Positions 1-9,330 of a stretch of 64,000 nucleotides of DNA are shown here, in pieces. The position numbers and the translations under genes are program-made. Under the pieces are notes generated by a model, which worked only from the letters and a program-made list of their open reading frames with translations, was not told the DNA's origin and did not search any database. Numbering within the stretch: position 1 is the first letter of the stretch; the number at the start of each line of letters is the position of its first letter. The stretch comes from Saccharum officinarum. Lineage: Eukaryota > Streptophyta > Magnoliopsida > Poales > Poaceae. Where the stretch lies: the NCBI GenBank assembly GCA_020631735.1, contig CM036179.1, forward strand, positions 19,707,063 to 19,771,062, written 5' to 3'.

Positions 1-19
1 GGACTCTAACCGGACGCTG

Positions 20-280
20 GCACTGTCGCGTCCGGTCATCTTCTTAAGCGCGTCCGGTCACTGTTTCGTTGAGCGCTGCTCAGGCGACCAGCGCGTCCGG
101 TCCTGCACGTGACCAGCGCGTCCGGTCAGTTGGACCAGCGCGTCCGGTCGTTGCTTCGCAGTTAGCCGTTGGGCGACCAGCGCGTCCGGTCGTTTGGACC
201 AGCGCGTCCGGTCAGTTCTTCACGACTTAGCCGTTGGGCGACCGGCGCGTCCGGTCAGTTGGACCAGCGCGTCCGGTCAG
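20..280 (+). repeat. Degenerate GCGCGTCCGGTC motif array in Copia 1 LTR
   Basis: About nine copies of GCGTCCGGTC are spaced irregularly (roughly 18-50 bp) upstream of the LTR TATA box, with one GACGC-type copy in the opposite orientation. The core ACCGGACGCGTCCGGT is palindromic and rich in CpG. The same array is in the 3' LTR at 8360-8810, and related arrays are in the two other Copia LTRs. The position suggests U3 promoter or enhancer repeats, which is an inference. Confidence 0.8.
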
Positions 281-331
281 CCCGATTTCGGTTGTTTAAG
301 TTTCTAACGGCTATATTCGAAGGGGTACGTC

Positions 332-339
332 TATAAATA
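332..339 (+). promoter_or_regulatory. TATA box of Copia 1 5' LTR
   Basis: TATAAATA in a GC-rich setting, just after the CGTCCGGTC array. The same box sits at the equivalent place in the other Copia LTRs (8863, 17818, 44288), which supports a U3/R promoter. Confidence 0.7.
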
Positions 340-1257
340 CTCATTGGCCGGCTCAAGGCTCACTCACTGGACATCTCTCGAACATTTGACATACTTGTGA
401 GCACTTTGAGCTAAGCAACTCCCCTCCCACTCATCTCTCTTGCTTCTTTGCATATTCGAAGTGAGATTGAGTGATCCAAGTGCATTTGCATTGTGAGATT
501 GCATCTAGTTGGCACTTGGTGGTTGATTTGCTGCGGGATTCTTGTTTCTCTTGGTGGTTGCCGCCACCTAGACGGCTTGAAGCAGCTTGGAGGCGTTGGC
601 AAGAGTTGGTGATTGTATCTTGGCCACCTCCGGTGATTGTAAGGGGTTTGTGCCTACCTCGGCAAAGCGCCAAAGGCAACGCTAGTGAATTGCTCGTGTC
701 ATTGCAACCTTTTGCCATTTGGTAGGTTCTTGTGGCGCCTTTTGAGAGGCTCGGTGTGTGACCGATTAGCCACCGAACCACGTGGTGAAGAGGGACACAA
801 CGGGGACTAGCGTGCCGGCAAGCACGTGAACCTCGGGATAAATCTTTGTGTCATCACTTTCATATTGTGATTGATTGATCCCGGTGTTCGGTTATCTTGG
901 TATTCATCTCTTGATCATATTAATTGATTGGCTCAATTCTTCGCCCCTCGGTGATATCCTCCTAACTCAACTCCGCATTACTTTCTTAGTTATCTTTGCT
1001 AGCTAGTTAGCTTTGCTTTAGTAGCTCCTTTGTGTAGCTTGCTAGTTGTTTTTTATAGTTACCTTTTCGGTTTGACTTGTGCGGTTGAGTGCATATACTA
1101 GTATTATGATTTGGATAGGTGGCTTGCAAACACCCCATAGGCTAAGCAAAACTCGTATCTCGCTAGTTGTTATATTGATAAACTTGTTTAGCTTGTCTTT
1201 GTAGAAAGTTTTTAAAAGGCTATTCACCCCCCCCTCTAGCCATCTAGACCTTTCAAG

Positions 1258-1270
1258 TGGTATCGGAGCC
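1258..1270 (+). other. Primer-binding site of Copia 1
   Basis: TGGTATCGGAGCC starts 2 bp after the LTR end. It matches the initiator-tRNA-Met primer-binding consensus TGGTATCAGAGC with one change. Confidence 0.85.
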
Positions 1271-1309
1271 GTGGTCACCGTTTGTAAGGCTTAACAACCT
1301 TGGTGTAAG

Positions 1310-3496
1310 ATGGCTCAAGTTATGTTCAATCATGTTAATGGCAAGCCTCCATTCTTTGATGGCGTCTCTTCCTTTGATCATTGGAAAAGAAAGATGAAGC
1401 AATATCTAGGCAATATACATGAGAAGGTTTGGGATGTGACCAAAGAAGGATATATCATTCTTGATGAGGAAAACCTCACTCCCAATGACCGCATCAACAA
1501 ACAATGCAACACGGCGGCACTTTACACAATCTATAATGCCGTTGATGATAAAGTATTTGAGCAAATCAAAGATCTTGAAAAGGCAAATGAGCTTTGGACA
1601 AGATTAGAGGAAACATATGAGGGCACTTCAACGGTAAAGAGTGCCAAGCTCTATATGCTCAAGGATAAGTTTGCAAGCTTCAAGATGAAGGATGATGAGT
1701 CCATACCGGAGATGTTCTATAGGCTCCAAGTCATTGTCAATGATCTCAAGGGGCTTGGGGAGAAGATTGAGGACAAGGACTTCTCACACAAGTTCTTGAT
1801 GTGCTTACCCAAGAAGTTTGCCACCTTGAGAAGAATGATCTTTAGAGAGGGATTGGACAAGGTCAAACCAACCAATGTGCTTGGAGATATAATGACCGAT
1901 GCCCAATACAATGATGATGAAGATGAGGTAGAAGAGAAGAAGGAGACCAAGGTCAAGCAAGAGAAGCCCATTGCATTCAAGGCTTCATCCTCTAAGGGCA
2001 AGAGCAAGGTGGAGAGTGATGATGATGATCCATTCGATGATGAGACCATGGCCCTCCTTGTGCACAAGATGGGAAGGTTCATGAAGAAGAAAGGATATGG
2101 GGCAAGAAAGAGGAGAGACACTATAAAGGCAAAGACCCTTTGCTACAATTGCAATAACCCCAATCACATAGTGGGGGATTGCCCCTATGAAGATAAGAGA
2201 CTTCATAATGGGGACTTGAAGCTCAAGAAGAACAAGAAAGAGAATGAGAAGAAAACAAAGAAGAGCTTCACCTTCAACAAGAAGAAGAAGGGTGGTGGTT
2301 ATGTAGTCACTTGGGATAGTGACAACTTCGATAGTGATGATTATGCAAGCTCTAGTGATGATGAGAGGATCACTCGGCGAGCCATTGCAAACATCGCCCT
2401 CTCCAACAAGCTATCCATCTTCGACACTACATCGACATGCCTTATGGCCAAGCCTACCAAGGTAAAATATGATGATAGTGATGATGATTCTTGTGCTAGT
2501 GATGATTGTAGGAGTGATGATGAGGAGGATGAGGACTACTCCAAGGATGATCTATTAGGGGTAATAGATCAAATGAGCAAGGGCTACAAGAGAACAACCA
2601 AGAAATACAAAATCTTGGAACAAGAATTCATTGCTAAGTGCAATGAAAATGATGCCTTGATGGAGGAGCTTCTTGCTCTCAAAAAGAGTAAGGAGTGCAA
2701 AGGAATTGAACAAGAGCTCAAAGCTCTTAGGAAATCCTTTGATGAGCTAGAGGCCTCTCGTGAGTGTCTAAAGGAAGACCACGAGGACCTTGAAGTTGCT
2801 CACACTAGGCTTGAGGAAGCCCACTCCTCTCTACTTGAGCTCATCAAGGAGAAGGACCTCAAGTTGGAGAAGCTCATGAAGGAAGCTAAGGAGGAGCAAG
2901 TGATTGTCACTTGTGATATTGGACTAACATGTGATATTATTGATGACTCTTTATTTGTTGGTCCGACTAATGCTTCATGTAGCTCATCATCATCCACCAC
3001 AACCAACTCTACCTCTACTACTAGTGATTCATCACTTATGGTTGAGAATAAGACTCTCAAGAGAGAGGTGGATGATCTCACCCGTGCATTAGGCAATGCC
3101 TATGGTGGGGATGCTCGCTTGCTAAAATGCTTGGGTAGCCAAAGGTTCTCTCTTAACAAAGAGGGTTTGGGCTATACTCCCAAGAAGGGCAAAGCGGCCT
3201 TTGCAACTCACAAGCCTAGCTTTGTGAAGAGCAATGGTCGTTATTGCAATAGATGCAAGCAAGTTGGGCATCTAGAGATTAATTGCAATAAAATGAACAA
3301 GAACAAGAAAAATGCTAATGTACCTTATATTTCTTTTGATTCTTGTTATGTGCTTACCAAGGGTGAGAAAGGTGTGCGTGCTAGGTTTGTTGGTACACCA
3401 ATTGTGGGCCCAAAGAAGAAGGCCATTTGGGTACCAAAGAGCTTAGTGACTAACCTCCAAGGACCCAAGCAAGTATGGGTACCTAAGAAATATTAA
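1310..3496 (+). CDS. gag: Gag polyprotein of Copia 1, intact reading frame (728 aa)
   Basis: Forms the cytoplasmic virus-like particle and binds the element RNA. The N-terminal half (about residues 10-210) has the UBN2/Copia-gag type layout: an FDG..F..WK start, then LWTRLEETYEG and a helical capsid-like region. A first CCHC zinc knuckle (C-X2-C-X4-H-X4-C) begins at residue 278. It is followed by Lys/Asp-rich acidic stretches and a long coiled coil at about residues 450-550. A second canonical CCHC knuckle begins at residue 646. The start at 1310 is the first ATG after the primer-binding site. The frame ends at TAA 3494-3496, with a further in-frame TAG at 3506 before pol. It is the only large element ORF here that is still open end to end. 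The double knuckle and coiled coil make it long for Copia but fit SIRE/Maximus. Confidence 0.92.
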   Translation: MAQVMFNHVNGKPPFFDGVSSFDHWKRKMKQYLGNIHEKVWDVTKEGYIILDEENLTPNDRINKQCNTAALYTIYNAVDDKVFEQIKDLEKANELWTRLEETYEGTSTVKSAKLYMLKDKFASFKMKDDESIPEMFYRLQVIVNDLKGLGEKIEDKDFSHKFLMCLPKKFATLRRMIFREGLDKVKPTNVLGDIMTDAQYNDDEDEVEEKKETKVKQEKPIAFKASSSKGKSKVESDDDDPFDDETMALLVHKMGRFMKKKGYGARKRRDTIKAKTLCYNCNNPNHIVGDCPYEDKRLHNGDLKLKKNKKENEKKTKKSFTFNKKKKGGGYVVTWDSDNFDSDDYASSSDDERITRRAIANIALSNKLSIFDTTSTCLMAKPTKVKYDDSDDDSCASDDCRSDDEEDEDYSKDDLLGVIDQMSKGYKRTTKKYKILEQEFIAKCNENDALMEELLALKKSKECKGIEQELKALRKSFDELEASRECLKEDHEDLEVAHTRLEEAHSSLLELIKEKDLKLEKLMKEAKEEQVIVTCDIGLTCDIIDDSLFVGPTNASCSSSSSTTTNSTSTTSDSSLMVENKTLKREVDDLTRALGNAYGGDARLLKCLGSQRFSLNKEGLGYTPKKGKAAFATHKPSFVKSNGRYCNRCKQVGHLEINCNKMNKNKKNANVPYISFDSCYVLTKGEKGVRARFVGTPIVGPKKKAIWVPKSLVTNLQGPKQVWVPKKY

Positions 3497-3508
3497 TTTG
3501 TTTTGTAG

Positions 3509-6500
3509 GTAAATTACAAGGCCGGAGGAAGGCATTGGATGCTTGATAGTGGATGCTCTCAACATATGACCGGTGATTCAAGAATGTTCAACTCTCTCAA
3601 ATCAAATGATAGTGGCATTGATAGCATCACATTTGGTGACAATAGCAAGGGTGATGTAAAGGCTCTTGGAAGGATTGCAATCTCAAATGATCATAGCATC
3701 TCCAATGTGCTACTAGTTGAAAAGCTCAATTTCAACTTGTTGTCGGTTGCTCAATTGTGTGATCTCGGTTTCAAGTGCATATTTGGTGTTGATGATGTGG
3801 AGATAGTTAGTGTTGATGGCTCTAACTTGATCTTCAAAGGTTTTAGATATGAGAATCTATACTTGGTTGATTTCAATGCTAGTGACACTCAACTTTCAAC
3901 ATGCTTGCTCACCAAATCAAGTATGGGTTGGTTATGGCATAGAAGACTAGGTCATGTTGGCATGAAGCAATTGAACAAGTTAGTGAAGCATGACTTAGTT
4001 AGAGGCTTGAAGGATGTCACATTTGAGAAAAATAAGCTATGTAGTGCATGTCAAGCCGGAAAGCAAGTAGGCAACACTCATCCATTGAAGAGCATTATGA
4101 GTACTTCCAAGGTATTTGAGTTGTTACACATGGATCTATTTGGGCCAACTACATACACAAGCATTGGTGGCAACAAGTATGGTTTTGTGATTGTGGATGA
4201 TTTCACTAGATACACATGGGTATTCTTTCTTGTGGACAAGAGTGATGTATTTGACATATTCAAGAAGTTCATCAAGAGAGAGTGCAAAATGAGTTTGAGA
4301 CCACAATCAAGAAAGTAAGAAGTGACAATGGAAGTGAGTTTAGAAACACAAGAGTTGATGAGCTATGTGAGGAGCTTGGAATCAAGCATCAATTCTCGGC
4401 CAAGTATACACCTCAATCAAATGGCCTAGTTGAACGGAAGAATAGAACCTTAATTGATATGGCAAGATCAATGTTGAATGAGTATAATGTGAGTCATTCA
4501 TTTTGGGCCGAAGCAATCAACACGGCTTGCTTTTATAGCAACCGTCTCTATTGCCACAAGTTCCTTGAGAAGACACCATATGAGATCTTAAATGGAAGAA
4601 AGCCCAATATTGCATACTTTCGGGTATTTGGTTGCAAATGCTATATCTTGAAGAAGGGCACTAGATTGAGCAAGTTTGAGAAGAAATGTGATGAAGGCTT
4701 CCTACTTGGTTACTCAACTACTAGCAAAGCTTATAGAGTATGGAACCTATCTAGTGGTTTACTTGAAGAAGTGCATGATGTTGAGTTTGATGAAACAAAT
4801 GGTTTTCAAGATGAGGAAGATAACTTGGATGATGTGAGAGGAACTCAATTGACTAATGCTATGAAAGAAATGGATATTGGTGATATTAGGCCAAAGCAAG
4901 TGATTGATGTGGATGACAACAAAGATCAAGTGCTCCAAAGTCCAATTACACAAGCTAGTGGTTCTCTAATGCAAAATCAAGCTAGTACATCATCTCAAGT
5001 ACAACAAAATCAACAAGTGGCTAGTTCATCATCTCCAACTCATGATCAACATCAACATTCAAGCAATCAAGTCCAAGTGCTTCAACCAACTAACATTGCA
5101 AGAGACCATCCATTGGATTCCATCATTGGTGACATACAAAGAGGAGTTCAAACTAGATCAAGATTGGCATCGTTTTGTGCTCACTCATCTTTTGTGTCAA
5201 TGGAAGAACCCAAGGACATTGATAGAGCATTGAGAGATCCGGATTGGGTAAATGCAATGCATGAAGAGCTCAACAACTTCAAGAGAAATGAAGTATGGGA
5301 ACTAGTTGAAAGGCCTAAGGATCACAATGTCATTGGAACAAGATGGGTCTTTCGCAACAAGCAAGATCAAGATGGGATAGTAGTAAGGAACAAAGCAAGA
5401 CTAGTGGCTCAAGGTTACACACAAATAGAGGGTCTTGACTTTGGTGAAACTTATGCCCCGGTTGCAAGATTGGAAGCAATTAGGATCTTACTTGCCTATG
5501 CTTGTGCTCACAATATCAAGCTATATCAAATGGATGTAAAGAGTGCATTTCTCAATGGGTACATTCAAGAGGAGGTGTATGTGGAGCAACCTCCCGGTTT
5601 TGAAGATGACAAGAAACTCAATCATGTATACAAGTTGAGAAAAGCTTTATATGGATTGAAGCAAGCACCTAGAGCATGGTATGAAAGATTGAGGGACTTC
5701 TTGCTATCTAAAGGATTTGTCATGGGCAAAGTTGATACAACACTATTCACCAAGAAGATTGGGAAAGACTTGTTTGTGTTGCAAATATATGTTGATGATA
5801 TCATATTAGGTTCAACCAATCAAGATTATTGTGATGAGTTTGGGAAAATGATGGCAAAGGAATTTGAAATGTCAATGATTGGTGAACTTAGTTTCTTTCT
5901 TGGACTTCAAATCAAACAAATGAAGGAAGGAACATTTGTAAGCCAAACTAAGTACATCAAAGATATGCTCAAGAAGTTTGGCATGGAAGATGCAAAGAGT
6001 ATTACAACCCCAATGAGCACTAGTGGAAGTTTGGATAGTGACAAGAGTGGCAACATGGTGGATCAAAAGCTATATAGATCAATGATTGGTAGCCTACTCT
6101 ATGTGACGGCATCAAGGCCCGATGTAATGTTTAGTGTATGCATGTGTGCAAGATTTCAAGCCTCACCAAGAGAAAGTCATTTGAAGGCAACAAAGAGAAT
6201 ATTGAGGTACATAAAGCATACACAAGATGTTGGATTGTGGTATCCCAAAGGTGCAAGCTTTGAGCTAGTTGGATATTCGGATTCCGACTATGCCGGTGAC
6301 AAAGTGGAGAGAAAGAGCACTTCCGGGACTTGTCAATTGTTGGGAAGATCACTTGTCTCATGGTCATCCAAGAAACAAAATAGTATTGCACTATCTACCG
6401 CCGAAGCCGAATACATCGCCGCGGGTAGTTGTTGTGCACAAATCTTATGGATGAAGGCAACATTGAAAGATTTTGGAATCAACTTTAAGAATGTGCCATT

Positions 6501-6741
6501 GCTATGTGACAATGAAAGTGCCGTGAAGCTAACCAACAATCCGGTTTAACATCAAAGAACAAAGCATATTGATGTTCGTCATCACTTTATTAGAGATCAT
6601 CAACAAAAGGGTGACATTGCTATTGAGAGTGTGGGCACCGAAGATCAACTAGCCGATCTATTCACCAAGCCACTTGATGAGAAAAGATTTCACAAGCTAA
6701 AGAATGAGTTGAACATACTTGACTTCTCCAACATGAGTTGA
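3509..6741 (+). pseudogene. pol: Pol of Copia 1: protease, integrase, RT, RNase H; frameshifted, one internal stop
   Basis: The aspartic protease motif DSGCSQHMTG is at 3542. The integrase HHCC zinc region follows (LWHRRLGH... CSACQAGK, about 3930-4050), then the catalytic D, D, E in MDLFGPT, SDNGSEF and [11 protein letters not shown] has the YVDD box (about 5788). RNase H has the DSDYAGD and LSTAEAEY motifs, and the Copia C-terminal LADLFTKPL signature lies near 6650. Two lesions are visible. A frame change in an AG dinucleotide run (4274-4285) splits integrase. A TAA at 6547-6549 stands where Copia 3 has CAA, cutting about 64 C-terminal residues. The natural end is TGA 6739-6741. Pol is in the same frame as gag upstream of the AG run, separated by a TAA and a TAG. 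Confidence 0.92.
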
Positions 6742-7173
6742 TGCACCCCATATATGACATGCCTCTCCTTCGAGCCCTAAGGTACATTTGGTTGACATGT
6801 CATACATTCTATGCTAAGGACTTGTTTAGTGCATCTAGTCATAATTTACATGTTCTAGGCTCATTCATGAAAGTCAAATGAATTTGAAGTTTATATGGTG
6901 CCACTATTGTTTCCATGACTTGTATGATCTAGTGGTTGCATATAACTTGTTTAAATAGCTTGTGATCCTAAGTATTTAATCTAGAAAACTTGACTAAATA
7001 TTTGCTTCAACATGGTGCATGATAACCCTTCTAGTGAGGTGTGAAGAAGCTTGCCCTTGGATCAAACCGAAGCATTTTATGCAAGCAATCTAGGTTGAAT
7101 CATAAACTTGATCCTCACCCCATAATTTAATATGATAATCTATCTAAAATTGGTCCCTTGTGGTTATTGGTGC

Positions 7174-7311
7174 CAAAGGGGGAGAAAATGTTGTTCACAA
7201 AGATAGAACCCAAAGGGGGAGAAAATGTTGTTCACAAAGATAGAACTCAAAGGGGGAGAAAATGTTGTGGGGGAGAAAATGTTGTTCAGAAAGATAAATC
7301 CTAAAGGGGGA
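7174..7311 (+). repeat. 37-bp tandem repeat with GGGGGAGAAAATG core
   Basis: Units start at 7174, 7211 and 7248, followed by a partial, slightly diverged unit to 7311. Each unit carries CAAAGGGGGAGAAAATG, a polypurine tract, so the repeat multiplies PPT-like sequence ahead of the true 3' PPT. Confidence 0.85.
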
Positions 7312-7770
7312 AATTTTGATAAAAGAAGGGGATCAACTAAAATTTTGAGCACACAAGTAGGGGGAGCAAGCTCTTAAACATGAATGTTGCATTTCCATGT
7401 GCAATTCATATGTATGATGCATAGTTATGCATTTCTTTTTCTCCAATACTTTGCTTGTGTGGTGACTTGCTAGTATAATTTGAATGGTGTTTATCGCTAC
7501 TCCGATGGTATCACGCTTCAAAGGTCTATAATCTAAAACACTTAGCACCTATTGGTAGTCAATGCTCCTATATTTTTTTCCTATCTAACATGTATGCTTC
7601 CAAAATCCAAACATATAGCATACATGTAGGGGGAGCTATTGCTATCAATTTGAATTCATGATCACATGTCCATAATTCTTACACATGGTAATATACTTGG
7701 ACAATGTGACATGGGTTCAATCAAAAATATTATCATAACATCTTTGTGAAAGGTTTGTCACCAATTACCA

Positions 7771-7783
7771 ACAAGGGGGAGAT
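7771..7783 (+). other. Polypurine tract of Copia 1
   Basis: ACAAGGGGGAGAT lies directly before the TGAAAG start of the 3' LTR. It is the expected primer for plus-strand synthesis. Confidence 0.85.
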
Positions 7784-8883
7784 TGAAAGTCCTATGTTTG
7801 GTGTTGGTAATTAGTGACAATGCCTAAGTACTAATCCTATGCCTAAGTTGTATGTAGCATATGAGGATTAGTACATTCCAAGGTTGGTGGCAAGATGGAC
7901 ATGGTGATCATGATGGCCACACTTGGATTTGGACGCAACCCTATGTGATCAAGGCAAAGGTATATGCTTAAGGGTTGTGTTTTAGTAACCAAGACACCTA
8001 GTGGGTGTGGTTACATTATAGGATAGATAGCTGTACTATAAAGAGGGGAATGACGCGGCTATTGAACTCCTAAGTGCCTCTAGATGTGCATTTCATGATC
8101 ATATGCATTTGGATAGAACTAATATCGCCTCGAAAAATGATTGTGAAAATGCTAACACACTCACATATGTTGAGATCACTTGGTGGTGTTAGCACATTTG
8201 CGATGGCGGTGAAGTTTAAGCGGTAGAGAGGGTTTGGGGTCATCTCTCCCTCCCGCCGAGCGTGCGAGCGCGGGATTCAGGCAATTTTGGAGAAATGAAA
8301 TGCCTATTTTCCACTACGCCGGAAGTCCGAAAAGAAACGGGGGCGAACGGAGGTCACAGAGGTGACCGGACGCTGCACCGGACGCGGTCCTTGCAGGACC
8401 GGACGCGTCCGGTCAGTGTTCAGTGTCTGCGCGTTTTTCAGTTCGATGATCGGACGCGAGGCGCGTCCGGTCACTGATGATCGGACGCGTCCGGTCGTCC
8501 AGGGAGCTTACTGGACTCTAACCGGACGCTGGCACTGTCGCGTCCGGTCATCTTCTTAAGCGCGTCCGGTCACTGTTTCGTTGAGCGCTGCTCAGGCGAC
8601 CAGCGCGTCCGGTCCTGCACGTGACCAGCGCGTCCGGTCGTTCCCGGCGCGTCCGGTCAGTTGGACCAGCGCGTCCGGTCGTTGCTTCGCAGTTAGCCGT
8701 TGGGCGACCAGCGCGTCCGGTCGTTTGGACCAGCGCGTCCGGTCAGTTCTTCACGACTTAGCCGTTGGGCGACCGGCGCGTCCGGTCAGTTGGACCAGCG
8801 CGTCCGGTCTGCCCGATTTCGGCTGTTTAAGTTTCTAACGGCTATATTCGAAGGGGTACGTCTATAAATACTCGTTGGCCGGC
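7784..8883 (+). repeat. 3' LTR of Copia 1, truncated after the TATA box
   Basis: It starts TGAAAGTCC, like the LTR starts at 16399 and 43264. From 8513 it matches bases 1-343 of the window. Homology ends at 8883, about 13 bp past the TATA box (8863-8870), so roughly 900 bp of R-U5 is missing. It carries one extra 20-bp motif unit (8640-8659) relative to the 5' LTR. Confidence 0.9.
8863..8870 (+). promoter_or_regulatory. TATA box in truncated 3' LTR of Copia 1
   Basis: TATAAATA, identical to 332-339. The LTR breaks off about 13 bp later, so any transcript from here would run into the unrelated DNA from 8884. Confidence 0.6.
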
Positions 8884-9330
8884 GCAATGGCTCGGCGTGA
8901 GGGCAGCACCTAGAGCAGCAATGGTGGAACAACGATGGTGACCCAAAACAACGGTCCGTGGTGGTGGTGGTGGTCCGGAGGAGCTGTGCGCAGTGGTAGG
9001 TCGCCGAAGTTGCGCGCGATCATGGATGATCGTTCTGTGTGCTTCGGTGTGAGAGAGAAAGACAAAGGAGATCAGTTGCTCTCCCTTTTATTTGAGGGGT
9101 TGAGAGGGATTTTCTTAATCGAGAAAAATATAGAGAAAGGAGATCTGCTGGAGCTCTCGTTTTGTCTATAAATCCCTTTTTACAAGAATATAGAGAGAGA
9201 TCTCTTTTCTCAATCTGGTGGATGTTACCCTAAAACTGTCTTAACATTTATGGACTCTAGTTCCATAGATATTCACATCTTTATTACCAAGCGCTATTAG
9301 GTGCTGCCATCATATAAAAAAAGAATGCAC
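8884..9330. other. Unclassified segment with an 11-bp perfect inverted repeat
   Basis: GGCAGCACCTA at 8902-8912 and its exact complement TAGGTGCTGCC at 9298-9308 face each other 385 bp apart. This may be a small inverted-repeat element. No target-site duplication was found, and no coding sequence is convincing. A GGT/GTG-rich run lies at 8956-8980. Confidence 0.35.

Larger units (their letters stand above)
1..1255 (+). repeat. 5' LTR of Copia 1 (its first ~730 bp lie outside the window)
   Basis: Bases 1-343 match 8513-8883 of the 3' LTR almost exactly, apart from one 20-bp unit. The LTR ends with a pyrimidine-rich stretch and ...TTTCA at 1255, just before the primer-binding site. It contains the CGCGTCCGGTC array (about 27-275), a TATA box at 332-339, and a T/G-rich R-U5 region. 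Complete length would be about 2.0 kb. Confidence 0.9.
6742..7783 (+). other. Long 3' non-coding region of Copia 1 with polypurine blocks
   Basis: No credible ORF. It holds several AAGGGGGA polypurine blocks, a 37-bp tandem repeat (7174-7311) and short blocks conserved with the matching region of Copia 3 (42203-43263). Examples are the GTGTGAAGAAGCTTG block (7040 and 42512) and the CACACAAGTAGGGGGAGCAA block (7350 and 42757). SIRE-type elements can carry an env-like ORF here; none is visible. Confidence 0.75.
1..8883 (+). mobile_element. Copia LTR retrotransposon 1 (SIRE/Maximus-like), partial at both ends
   Basis: This is a Ty1/Copia element: LTR, primer-binding site, gag, then pol in the order protease, integrase, reverse transcriptase, RNase H, then a polypurine tract and LTR. 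That domain order defines Copia. The long gag (728 aa) and long 3' non-coding region fit the SIRE/Maximus lineage by family knowledge. The left LTR lacks its first about 730 bp because the window starts inside it: window base 1 aligns with 8513 in the right LTR. The right LTR loses homology after 8883. Pol carries a frameshift and a stop, so the copy is not autonomous. Confidence 0.93.

Noticed and set aside
20..280. CRISPR-like array of GCGTCCGGTC units
   Set aside because: Units are short, irregularly spaced and inside a plant retroelement LTR. No cas genes; eukaryotic context.
6742..7783. env-like gene after Copia 1 pol
   Set aside because: SIRE-type elements may have one, but only short ORFs without signal peptide or membrane segments are present.
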